From assembly GCF_944380975.1 (NCBI RefSeq), contig NZ_CALWJK010000006.1, positions 1 through 64,000 on the forward strand: a stretch of DNA of 64,000 bases. The letters are read 5' to 3'. Made by a program: the position numbers and the translations under genes. Positions 8,137-14,757 of the stretch are shown here, piece by piece (within the stretch, counting starts at the first letter, position 1; the number at the start of each line of letters is the position of its first letter). Below the pieces are notes generated by a model. The model saw nothing but the letters and a program-made list of their open reading frames with translations. It searched no databases and had not been told where the DNA came from. The DNA is from an uncultured Agathobaculum sp. (GTDB taxonomy: Bacteria > Bacillota > Clostridia > Oscillospirales > Butyricicoccaceae).

Positions 8137-8901
8137 TTATTCGACTTCGCTTTCGCCCAGCAGTTCGAGCACGTCGACCGGCGTGCCTGCGCGGGCAGTT
8201 TCCACATGCAGATGCGGGCCGAGCGCTGCTTCTGCGTCCATGGTTTCCGCAACCGTGCCGATCGCTTCGCCTGCGGCAACGGCCTGTCCTTCTGCCACGC
8301 GCACATCGGTCACGCCGCAGTAGGTCGAGGTCAGGTCGGCATCATGCGAGACCGTGACGCAGGTGCCGTACAGCCCGTCCTCGACGACCTTCTGCACGGT
8401 GCCGTCGGTCAGTGCCATCACGGTTTCACCGGCTTCGGCGGCAAAGTCCGTGCCGGTGTGCACGCGCCAGTCGCCGAAGGTCGGCTGGAACAGCAGCTCG
8501 TCACCGGAAAACGGCGTGATGACGGCACCGGAAACCGGACGCACATAAACCGGGGCGGATACCGTTTCCACAGGTGCGGGCGCGGCTTCCTCGGTTTCAG
8601 CGGCCGTATCTTCGGTTTCTTCCGGCTGGGCTGCTTCGTCCTTGTCCTCATCCGTCGGTTTGGTCTCGTCGGCCTCGCCGGTGTCCTCGGACAGCACCGG
8701 CGTGTCCTCGGTCAGGTCGGGCAGCGTCTCCGCGGGCGTGACGATGGGCAGGCTTGCCTGCGTTTCATCCTCTGCGGGTGCGGTGGCATCCGACCAGAGC
8801 ACCCACGCGGATGCCGCGATGATGAGGGCACAGACGGTCAGAATGGTGTAGAAGCCGCGGGTCGAAAGGACTGCGGTATGTTTGGAATTGTATTGTTTCA
8901 T
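8137..8901 (-). CDS. spoIIQ: M23-family peptidase, SpoIIQ-like
   Basis: A 254-residue membrane-anchored protein with a short N-terminus, one transmembrane helix (about 18-37), a long acidic Glu/Asp/Thr linker (about 40-110) and a C-terminal LytM/M23 domain (about 120-250). All four zinc or catalytic positions are present: H148 and D152 in HTGTDF, H230 and H232 in GPHLHVE. It follows spoIID, the same order as in Bacillus, where SpoIIQ spans the forespore membrane and pairs with SpoIIIAH during engulfment. Bacillus SpoIIQ has lost catalytic residues, while clostridial SpoIIQ can keep its zinc site, as here. The ribosome site lies within a hairpin with the end of the preceding intergenic sequence (8904-8946). 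A generic M23 peptidase is the alternative. Confidence 0.75.
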   Translation of the reverse strand: MKQYNSKHTAVLSTRGFYTILTVCALIIAASAWVLWSDATAPAEDETQASLPIVTPAETLPDLTEDTPVLSEDTGEADETKPTDEDKDEAAQPEETEDTAAETEEAAPAPVETVSAPVYVRPVSGAVITPFSGDELLFQPTFGDWRVHTGTDFAAEAGETVMALTDGTVQKVVEDGLYGTCVTVSHDADLTSTYCGVTDVRVAEGQAVAAGEAIGTVAETMDAEAALGPHLHVETARAGTPVDVLELLGESEVE

Positions 8902-8903
8902 AT

Positions 8904-8946
8904 CCCTTTACCTCCGTTTTCACCAGTATGACCGCGGAGGAAAGGG
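8904..8946 (-). promoter_or_regulatory. Hairpin sequestering the spoIIQ ribosome site
   Basis: CCCTTTACCTCCG (8904-8916, plus strand) and CGGAGGAAAGGG (8935-8946) are complementary apart from one bulged base. In the minus-strand mRNA the right arm is the GGAGG plus AAAGGG of the spoIIQ ribosome site, directly after the spoIID stop. No T-tract follows, so it is not a terminator; a control of spoIIQ translation is the likeliest reading. Confidence 0.45.
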
Positions 8947-8947
8947 T

Positions 8948-9916
8948 TTATACATGGCCGAGTACAGTATCCGGATAATAATGCGCTAAAATTTCTTCAT
9001 AACTGGCGTTTTGCTCAGCCATGTACTTTGCGCCGTACTGTGACAAACCGACGCCGTGGCCGTAGCCGATAGTGTGGAACGTGATGCTGTCATCTGTGGT
9101 AGTGATGGTGAAGTTGGTCGATTGCAGGCCAAACAGTTCGCGCACGGCGGTACCTTCCACAGTGACGCCGCCGAGTTTGACAGTGATGATCCCGCCCGCA
9201 TCCGAGCGGACGGAAGCCTTGAACCAGTCGTTTGGCGGGCCGGATACATCCGCGGAGGGGAATGCTTCCGCAACCTTTTCGCGGAAATCGTCTGCGGAGA
9301 CAGTGACCGCTGCCTCGTAGTCGCTGTATGCTGTGCCGCCGGGGCTGACCACGCTTTGCAGATAGGGCACATCCTCACCCCATACGTCGCGCGCGGCTTC
9401 GGTGCGCGGGCCGCTGACGCAGTGGAACACCGCCGCAATCGGTGCGCCGTCATAGGTCAGGATCTCGCCTTCCGTGTCCTGCACCGCCTGCTGCACGCGC
9501 GACAGGTCGCTGCCGGATGCGGTTTCCACTGCGATATCGCGGTAGGCGGCGCAGTGGTGGTAGTCATCGCAGACATCCGCTTCGGGATGCGCGGCGGGGC
9601 GGCCCGATGCCATTTTGTAGACCGCATAAGTACGTGCAGCAACCGCTTGCGCACGGATTGCATCAAGCGGGAAGTCGTTGGGGATCTCTGCCGCTACCAC
9701 ACCGGCAACATAGTCCTCCAGCGGCAGTGTGGTGGGCTGGTTGTCGATCAAAATCGTGACGGTGGAGTAATCGCCCGTCAGCGCGGTTTCCGTCGCAGTC
9801 GGTGCGGAAGCGGGAGCGGTTGTGCTGGGTTCCGGCTCGCCGTCGTATAGCAGGAGCGCGGGCGCAAGGTATAACGCCATCACAAGCCCACATCCGGTGA
9901 GCAGCAGTTTACGCAT
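8948..9916 (-). CDS. spoIID: Stage II sporulation protein D (lytic transglycosylase)
   Basis: A 322-residue membrane-anchored SpoIID. It has an N-terminal hydrophobic segment (about 4-22), a Ser/Thr/Ala linker, then the SpoIID domain from about residue 50. The signature PLEDYVAGVVAAEIPNDFPL contains the catalytic glutamate (Glu77), followed by DAIRAQAVAARTYA; the C-terminus has the SpoIID GYGHGVGLSQYGA motif. In endospore formers SpoIID degrades peptidoglycan at the leading edge of the engulfing mother-cell membrane together with SpoIIP and SpoIIM. GAGGAGG precedes ATG 9916. The next gene is a SpoIIQ-type M23 protein, as in Bacillus. A possible SigE promoter lies just upstream. Confidence 0.92.
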   Translation of the reverse strand: MRKLLLTGCGLVMALYLAPALLLYDGEPEPSTTAPASAPTATETALTGDYSTVTILIDNQPTTLPLEDYVAGVVAAEIPNDFPLDAIRAQAVAARTYAVYKMASGRPAAHPEADVCDDYHHCAAYRDIAVETASGSDLSRVQQAVQDTEGEILTYDGAPIAAVFHCVSGPRTEAARDVWGEDVPYLQSVVSPGGTAYSDYEAAVTVSADDFREKVAEAFPSADVSGPPNDWFKASVRSDAGGIITVKLGGVTVEGTAVRELFGLQSTNFTITTTDDSITFHTIGYGHGVGLSQYGAKYMAEQNASYEEILAHYYPDTVLGHV

Positions 9917-9937
9917 GTCCGAAGCCTCCTCTCTCCA

Positions 9938-9967
9938 ATAGTATATGCGGGTTCAGAAATTGATAGC
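9938..9967 (-). promoter_or_regulatory. Candidate SigE-type promoter of spoIID
   Basis: Minus strand CATATACTAT (9938-9947) resembles the SigE -10 (CATACAnT), with GCTATCA (9961-9967) a -35-like element 13 bp further upstream. spoIID is SigE-dependent in Bacillus. The match is only partial. Confidence 0.35.
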
Positions 9968-9987
9968 ACACCAAATGTAGACGGATG

Positions 9988-10016
9988 TTGACAATGCTTC
10001 CAATATATTGTATTAT
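9988..10016 (+). promoter_or_regulatory. Strong sigma-A promoter of the small-protein/mini-sigma pair
   Basis: TTGACA (9988-9993), 17-bp spacer, TATTAT (10011-10016): close to consensus, 50 bases before the ATG at 10066. Confidence 0.75.
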
Positions 10017-10065
10017 AGAAAACAAGGAAACGAACAAATGTTCGAAAAGGATAAGGAGGCATGCT

Positions 10066-10302
10066 ATGCAGCTGCAAGAAATGGCAAGGGAGTACCGATC
10101 CAACACAGCGCTTCTGGAGCTGCGATTGAAGCAATTGCAAACGGCGCGGCGCCATGCAGGGCAGAACGAGGTGCGATACCGCCTAAAGAGCCGGATCAAC
10201 TGTTTGCAGGCGATGATCAACGAAAACCGCAAAACGGCTTTTGTGCTGGAACACTATTACGATAAGGGAGGAAATGCGCATGAAAACAGGAAGGCTGTCT
10301 GA
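10066..10302 (+). CDS. Small helical protein of unknown function
   Basis: A 78-residue basic protein (MQLQEMAREYRSNTALLELR at the start) that looks wholly helical, with Leu/Gln/Arg heptad-like spacing and no Cys or membrane segment. AAGGAGGC lies 5 bases before ATG 10066. It overlaps the next gene, a mini sigma-region-4 protein, by 23 bp, and both follow a near-consensus promoter, so the two are probably translated together. I do not recognise the family. Given the context it could be a partner or antagonist of the HTH protein, but that is guesswork from arrangement. Confidence 0.6.
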   Translation: MQLQEMAREYRSNTALLELRLKQLQTARRHAGQNEVRYRLKSRINCLQAMINENRKTAFVLEHYYDKGGNAHENRKAV

Positions 10303-10597
10303 GCAGGCGGCAACTTGCGCAGCGTATGAGCGGTACATAGCAGAACTGGGCGAGGACAACAGCGCATTTCGCGCCAAATTCCGCGAAGCGTTTTTTCATG
10401 CGCTGCAAGAGCAGCTGACCGCGCGGCAATATCAAGTGCTGTGGATGAGTGAGGTCGAAGGGCTTTCAGGCAAGGAGATTGCTTATCGGCTGGGCATCAG
10501 CCAGTCGGCGGTGTCGCGCCATTTGGCACGCGGCAAAAAGCGGCTGCGTATCCTGCTGGCTTATAATCTGGAGCTGCGGAACAATGCATTTGCATAA
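10280..10597 (+). CDS. Small sigma-70 region 4-like HTH protein
   Basis: A 105-residue protein whose C-terminal half (LTARQYQVLWMSEVEGLSGK, then EIAYRLGISQSAVSRHLARG) is a sigma-70 region 4 or LuxR-like helix-turn-helix, ending in a basic KKRLRILL helix. There is no region 2, so it is not a full sigma factor. ATG 10280 is preferred over ATG 10274 because AGGGAGGAA gives the right spacing. It overlaps the preceding 78-residue gene. Proteins of this sort occur as stand-alone regulators or as sigma halves that work with a second subunit; which applies here cannot be told. The 523-bp gap downstream (10598-11120) holds the minus-strand RNA candidate, three copies of an AGTAAATAAAA string, and the rpsO promoter and leader. 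Confidence 0.65.
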   Translation: MKTGRLSEQAATCAAYERYIAELGEDNSAFRAKFREAFFHALQEQLTARQYQVLWMSEVEGLSGKEIAYRLGISQSAVSRHLARGKKRLRILLAYNLELRNNAFA

Positions 10598-10645
10598 AGC
10601 CGGTTACTTTACGCGGTGGTATGCAGAACAGTATGCGTCAGATGG

Positions 10646-10805
10646 GAATAAAAAACGCCTTCGGCGGCAAAATGCTCCGAAGGCGCAGCGGCAGGCAAAA
10701 AAAGAACGCGACATCAGGCCGCGCTATTGCACCGCCCCGTCGCGTGTCTTTAGCAGTAAATAAAAACGGCTTCAAGCGAATGTTGTTCAGCTGTCCACCG
10801 AGGAT
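10646..10805 (-). ncRNA. Predicted minus-strand small RNA, unknown family
   Basis: No open reading frame explains this stretch, but on the minus strand it has all the marks of a small RNA gene. A promoter TTGTCC-18-TATAAT lies at 10812-10841. A first hairpin ACGCGAC/GTCGCGT is followed by TCTTTTTTT (ending near 10697). A second terminator, CGCCTTCGG/CCGAAGGCG (10656-10664 with 10677-10685), is followed by TTTTTTATT. The predicted RNA is about 110 nt to the first terminator or 160 nt to the second. It does not look to me like 6S, SRP or tmRNA. Confidence 0.45.
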
Positions 10806-10811
10806 GGTAGA

Positions 10812-10841
10812 ATTATAGCACTGCTGGCATTCCTGGGACAA
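10812..10841 (-). promoter_or_regulatory. Promoter of the predicted minus-strand RNA
   Basis: Minus strand TTGTCC (10836-10841), 18-bp spacer, perfect TATAAT (10812-10817). Confidence 0.5.
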
Positions 10842-10966
10842 GATAAAAAATTGACAAAATCCCGTTTACAATTTGTTCATAATTGTACGATTCGACAAAA
10901 TGGCCAAGGAAAAGTGCGAAAACGCGGCAAAGTAAATAAAAAAGTAAATAAAAAATAAGAAATTGC

Positions 10967-10995
10967 TTTACAAATTGGTGTAAGCATGGTATCAT
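10967..10995 (+). promoter_or_regulatory. Promoter of rpsO
   Basis: TTTACA (10967-10972), 17-bp spacer, TATCAT (10990-10995), in an AT-rich stretch. It gives a leader of about 120 nt before rpsO. Confidence 0.65.
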
Positions 10996-11001
10996 ATATT
11001 G

Positions 11002-11120
11002 TACTTTCGCCCCGTGCTTAGCTGCCGGAATTCCGGGCATGTCCCTACCGTGCCCACTTCACCAGCCGCAGCCCAGCCTGTGGGTAAGTAAAAAATATAT
11101 CTTGAAAGGTGAAACACAAC
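11002..11120 (+). promoter_or_regulatory. rpsO 5' leader, possible S15 autoregulatory element
   Basis: The leader is GC-rich and structured in contrast to the AT-rich promoter. It holds a GCCGGAATTCCGGGC hairpin (about 11023-11037) and a longer CCCAC...GTGGG pairing (about 11058-11094). Ribosomal protein S15 represses its own mRNA through leader structures in many bacteria, so this is a reasonable candidate; I cannot match it to a named class. Confidence 0.35.
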
Positions 11121-11387
11121 ATGATCCGTAAGGAAGAAAAGACTGCTGTTATCGAGGCAAACCGCACTCACGCAACCGATACCGGTTCTCCGGAGGTTCA
11201 GGTAGCGATCCTGACCGCGCGCATTCAGGAGCTGACCGAGCACCTGAAGGTTCACAAGAAGGACAACCACTCCCGCCGCGGCCTGCTCAAGATGGTTGGT
11301 CAGCGCCGTTCCATGCTGGCTTACCTGCAGAAGAAGGACATCAACCGCTATCGTGCGCTGATTGCCAAGCTCGGCATCCGTAAGTAA
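11121..11387 (+). CDS. rpsO: 30S ribosomal protein S15
   Basis: Eighty-eight residues, the standard S15 length, with the family signatures [30 protein letters not shown] and [13 protein letters not shown]15 binds 16S rRNA early in small-subunit assembly at the junction of helices 20-22. ATG 11121 follows GAAAGGTG by 10 bases; a GTG twelve bases upstream is part of that ribosome site. The gene ends in its own terminator and is followed by pnp, the classical rpsO-pnp order. Confidence 0.97.
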   Translation: MIRKEEKTAVIEANRTHATDTGSPEVQVAILTARIQELTEHLKVHKKDNHSRRGLLKMVGQRRSMLAYLQKKDINRYRALIAKLGIRK

Positions 11388-11403
11388 GAAGAACAAGCAA
11401 ATA

Positions 11404-11435
11404 GGGGAGCAGTCTGCTCCCCTGTTTCTGTTTTC
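11404..11435 (+). terminator. rpsO terminator
   Basis: GGGGAGCA/TGCTCCCC stem, loop GTC, then TGTTTCTGTTTT. Confidence 0.8.
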
Positions 11436-11456
11436 AAAAGGAAGGCGGCAAAACCG

Positions 11457-11520
11457 CTTTTTAGCAGTTGAAGCAGAGCCGGAGCCCGGTTTTCCGTGTT
11501 TGCTTCAAGTGCTAAAAAAG
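11457..11520 (+). promoter_or_regulatory. Long hairpin in the pnp leader
   Basis: CTTTTTAGCAGTTGAAGCA (11457-11475) pairs with TGCTTCAAGTGCTAAAAAAG (11501-11520) over about 18 bp with one G/G mismatch; a smaller GC hairpin lies in the loop. It stands 26 bases before the pnp ribosome site. In E. coli a pnp-leader duplex is cut by RNase III and then used by PNPase for autoregulation; this may be the equivalent. It is not followed by a T-tract, so it is not a terminator. Confidence 0.5.
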
Positions 11521-11561
11521 GGATGCGCCGCCCTCCGCAACACAAAAAAGGAGGAACAAAC

Positions 11562-13685
11562 ATGGCAAACATCAACCACTTTGACTTCAAAAACTACCGT
11601 GTTTTTGAAACCGAGATCGCTGGCCGTAAGCTGACTGTGGAAACCGGCAAGATGGCGCAGCTGGCCAACGGCTCGTGCCTGGTGCGCTACGGCGACACCG
11701 CCGTGCTGGTCACCGCGACCGCATCGGCCAAGCCGCGTGACGGCATCGACTTTTTCCCGCTCTCGGTTGACTTTGAGGAGCGTCTGTACGCAGTAGGCCG
11801 CATCCCGGGCAGCTTTATGCGCCGCGAGGGCCGTCCGAGCGAGAAGGCTATCCTCGCTTCCCGCCAGATCGACCGTCCGATGCGTCCGCTGTTCCCGAAG
11901 GATCTGCGCAACGACGTGTCCATCGTATGCACCGTGCTGGAAAACGATTATGATAACTCCCCTGAGGTGGTCGGCCTGCTGGGCGCGTCCATCGCGGTTT
12001 CGATTTCCGATATCCCGTTTGACTATGTGGTTGCAGGCTGCCAGGTCGGCATTGTAGACGGCAAGACCGTCATCAACCCGACTTCCGAGCAGCGCAAGCA
12101 GTCCGAAATGGACGTTACTCTGTGCGCGACTAAGGACAAGATCGTTATGATCGAGGCAGGCGCAAACGAAGTGCCTGAGGATGACATGTTCAACGCACTG
12201 ATGGAAGCGCATGAGGAGCTCAAGAAGATCTGTGCGTTCATTCAGGGCATCAAGGACGAGATCGGCAAGCCGAAGTTCGAGTACGAGCATCACGACATCG
12301 ATCATGACCTGTTCGACAAGCTCGAGGCGGAGTGCAACGATAAGTTCGAGGTTGCCATGGACACCGACGACAAGACCGTCCGCGATGCAGGCGTGCGTGA
12401 GATCGTCGACGCATTTGAAGCAACCCTTTCCGACGAATACAAGGAAGAGCACGGTGCAAACCTCGCCGAGTGCGTGGACAAGCTGCAGAAGAAGATCGTG
12501 CGCCGCTGGCTGGCAAACGGCAAGCGTGTTGACGGCCGCGGCATGGAGGAAGTCCGTCCGCTGGCGGCTGAGGTGCATGTGCTGCCGCGCGTTCACGGTT
12601 CCGGTATGTTCACCCGCGGTCAGACGCAGGTGCTGACGCTCTGCACGCTGGGCACGCTGGGCGATGCGCAGGAACTCGATACCATCTTTGAAGAGACTGA
12701 AAAGCGTTATATCCACCACTACAACTTCCCGTCCTTCTCGGTCGGTGAGACTCGTCCGTCCCGCAGCCCCGGCCGTCGTGAGATCGGCCATGGTGCACTC
12801 GCGGAGCGCGCACTGCTGCCCGTCATCCCGCCGGTCAGCGAGTTCCCGTATGCATTGCGTCTGGTTTCCGAGGTCATTTCCTCCAACGGTTCTACCTCGC
12901 AGGGTTCGGTCTGCGGCTCGACCCTCGCGCTGATGGACGCCGGTGTGCCGATCAAGGCGCCGGTTGCAGGTATTTCCTGCGGTCTGATCACCGACGGCGG
13001 TCAGGAGACCACCTTCACCGATATTCAGGGCGTGGAGGACTTCTACGGCGACATGGACTTCAAGGTTGCCGGCACCAAGAAGGGCATCACGGCGATTCAG
13101 GTCGATATCAAGGTCGACGGTCTGACCCCGAACATCATCAAGCAGGCGTTTGAGAAGTGCCGCGTGGCACGTTACGGCATTCTGGATGAGATCATGCTCA
13201 AGGCGATTCCGGCACCGCGTGCGGATGTATCCGAGTGGGCACCCAAGATGACCACCATGCACATCCATCCGGATAAGATCCGTGAGGTTATCGGCAAGGG
13301 CGGCAGCGTGATCCAGAACATCGTGGCGGAGTCCGGCGCAAAGGTCGATATTGAGGACGATGGTACGGTTACCATCGCGGCGGTTAAGGCTTCCGACGCA
13401 GAGAAGGCGCGTAAGATGATCGAAGCGATCGTCAAGGAGCCGGAGCCGGGCGAAATCTACTACGGCAAGGTCGTGCGCCTGATGAACTTCGGTGCGTTTG
13501 TCAACCTGCTGCCGGGCAAGGACGGCATGGTGCACATCTCCAAGATGGCGGATCACCGCATCGAAAAGGTAGAGGACGCTGTTAAGGAAGGCGACATGGT
13601 CTGGGTCAAGGTCATGGAGATCGACGACAAGGGCCGCGTTAACCTGTCCATGAAGGACGTCAAGGAAGAAGAGAAGGTAAAATAA
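11562..13685 (+). CDS. pnp: Polyribonucleotide nucleotidyltransferase (PNPase)
   Basis: A 707-residue exoribonuclease that degrades RNA 3' to 5' using phosphate. Domain order is complete: first RNase PH domain (about 1-230), linker helical domain, second RNase PH domain (about 310-545, with the active-site run TFTDIQGVEDFYGDMDFKVA), a KH domain (IREVIGKGGSVIQNI, about 565-585) and a C-terminal S1 domain (YYGKVVRLMNFGAFVNLLPG, about 625-700). AAAAAGGAGG precedes ATG 11562. It follows rpsO and has a long leader hairpin; a strong terminator lies after it. Nothing is missing. Confidence 0.97.
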   Translation: MANINHFDFKNYRVFETEIAGRKLTVETGKMAQLANGSCLVRYGDTAVLVTATASAKPRDGIDFFPLSVDFEERLYAVGRIPGSFMRREGRPSEKAILASRQIDRPMRPLFPKDLRNDVSIVCTVLENDYDNSPEVVGLLGASIAVSISDIPFDYVVAGCQVGIVDGKTVINPTSEQRKQSEMDVTLCATKDKIVMIEAGANEVPEDDMFNALMEAHEELKKICAFIQGIKDEIGKPKFEYEHHDIDHDLFDKLEAECNDKFEVAMDTDDKTVRDAGVREIVDAFEATLSDEYKEEHGANLAECVDKLQKKIVRRWLANGKRVDGRGMEEVRPLAAEVHVLPRVHGSGMFTRGQTQVLTLCTLGTLGDAQELDTIFEETEKRYIHHYNFPSFSVGETRPSRSPGRREIGHGALAERALLPVIPPVSEFPYALRLVSEVISSNGSTSQGSVCGSTLALMDAGVPIKAPVAGISCGLITDGGQETTFTDIQGVEDFYGDMDFKVAGTKKGITAIQVDIKVDGLTPNIIKQAFEKCRVARYGILDEIMLKAIPAPRADVSEWAPKMTTMHIHPDKIREVIGKGGSVIQNIVAESGAKVDIEDDGTVTIAAVKASDAEKARKMIEAIVKEPEPGEIYYGKVVRLMNFGAFVNLLPGKDGMVHISKMADHRIEKVEDAVKEGDMVWVKVMEIDDKGRVNLSMKDVKEEEKVK

Positions 13686-13708
13686 TCTCTTTCTGGTAAG
13701 TATAACAG

Positions 13709-13745
13709 AGGGTTTCGGCGCAATTTTTGCACCGAAACCCTTTTC
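13709..13745 (+). terminator. pnp terminator
   Basis: AGGGTTTCGG...CCGAAACCC stem with an AT-rich loop, followed by TTTTT. Confidence 0.8.
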
Positions 13746-13748
13746 CGT

Positions 13749-13777
13749 TTGCCCGCGTGTGCGGTGTGTGTTATAAT
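13749..13777 (+). promoter_or_regulatory. Promoter of the dnaD-dnaI pair
   Basis: TTGCCC (13749-13754), 17-bp spacer, TATAAT (13772-13777) with extended -10 TGT. Confidence 0.65.
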
Positions 13778-13812
13778 AAAAAGCAATCTCTATTTAGAAA
13801 GGAAATGAACCG

Positions 13813-14757
13813 ATGGCCCAGACTTCCGTATCGCTGCCCGAGGGTGAGCTGCGCGTTGCGCCCTGCGGTATGCTGGACAAGCTGATTGCCGCCGCGGACG
13901 GCGACGCAGCGCTGCTGTATTTGTATGTGCTGCGGCATGGCCGCGCGGATGAGACAGCCGCTATGCGTGCGCTGCATTTGTCGCGCGAGCGGTACGAGCG
14001 TGCGGCGTTTACGCTCAATGGGCTGATTACGCCTGCTGCGCCGCCGCAGGTGGACAAGCTCTCGGATACCCCGCAGTATACGGCGGATGAGCTGCGCCGT
14101 GCGCGGCTGGACGATCAGAAATTTGCCGGTGTGTGCGCGAGTGCGGAAGGTGTGCTCGGACGCACGTTGACCGAGGGACAGCTGCGCTGTCTGTTGACTG
14201 CATACGACCACCTTGGGTTATCGGCCGAGGCGATTGTTGAGCTGCTGGCCTACCTCAAAGGGGAAAAAGGCACGGTGCGCGTCAGCGATATCCGCAGGGA
14301 AGCCTATCTATGGGCGGATATGGGCGTGGTAACAGCGCAGCAGGCGCAGCAGTATCTGGCGCACAAGGCCAACGAAAAACCGCTGAGTGAGGCGGTTTAC
14401 AAGGCGCTTGGCGCGGACCCGGCGCAGCCGGCGCCCAAGGAGCAGCGCGTGTGCCGCTTCGCGCTCGCGCATGGTTTCCCGCCAGAGGCAATTGAGCTGG
14501 CTGTCCAGCGCACGGATAAGCAGCAGGGACACAAGAGTTTGGATTATACGCTCGGTATCCTGCGCCGTTGGGACGAGGCGGGCATACATACGGTGAGCGA
14601 AATTACTGCGCTCGAGCCGGAGACGCGGACGGCGGTCGGGCAGACTGCGGCGCAGCCGACCGATTCCGGCACGCTGGCTGCGTGGGAACAGAAGTGGGAA
14701 GAGAGCAGACGAGAGACCAGACGCAAGAGACTGGAGGCGGAAGCCAGTGGCATATGA
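13813..14757 (+). CDS. DnaD/DnaB-family replication initiation protein
   Basis: A 314-residue primosomal protein. It has an N-terminal winged-helix-like region (about 1-110) and a DnaD C-terminal domain (about 120-210: GRTLTEGQLRCLLTAYDHLG and a LKGEKGTVRVSDIRREAYLW-type segment), then a second DnaD-like helical unit (about 210-260) and a charged tail rich in Arg/Glu. DnaD-family proteins remodel DNA and help bring the replicative helicase to oriC or stalled forks. It overlaps by 11 bp the next gene, a DnaI/DnaC-type ATPase, which fits a helicase-loading pair. Divergence from Bacillus DnaD makes the choice between DnaD and DnaB names uncertain. Confidence 0.8.
   Translation: MAQTSVSLPEGELRVAPCGMLDKLIAAADGDAALLYLYVLRHGRADETAAMRALHLSRERYERAAFTLNGLITPAAPPQVDKLSDTPQYTADELRRARLDDQKFAGVCASAEGVLGRTLTEGQLRCLLTAYDHLGLSAEAIVELLAYLKGEKGTVRVSDIRREAYLWADMGVVTAQQAQQYLAHKANEKPLSEAVYKALGADPAQPAPKEQRVCRFALAHGFPPEAIELAVQRTDKQQGHKSLDYTLGILRRWDEAGIHTVSEITALEPETRTAVGQTAAQPTDSGTLAAWEQKWEESRRETRRKRLEAEASGI

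Noticed and set aside
10598..10818. Small plus-strand frames after the mini sigma-like gene (10449-10763, 10621-10818).
   Set aside because: No ribosome site, biased composition, and they run across the minus-strand terminator and promoter signals.
11505..13556. 683-residue minus-strand open frame opposite pnp.
   Set aside because: Shadow of GC-rich codon use; no ribosome site, no domain, and pnp on the plus strand is certain. The same holds for the long frames opposite the DUF4914 gene (23323-25320), cdaR (33503-35254), the flavoprotein (34966-37065) and priA (42738-45113).
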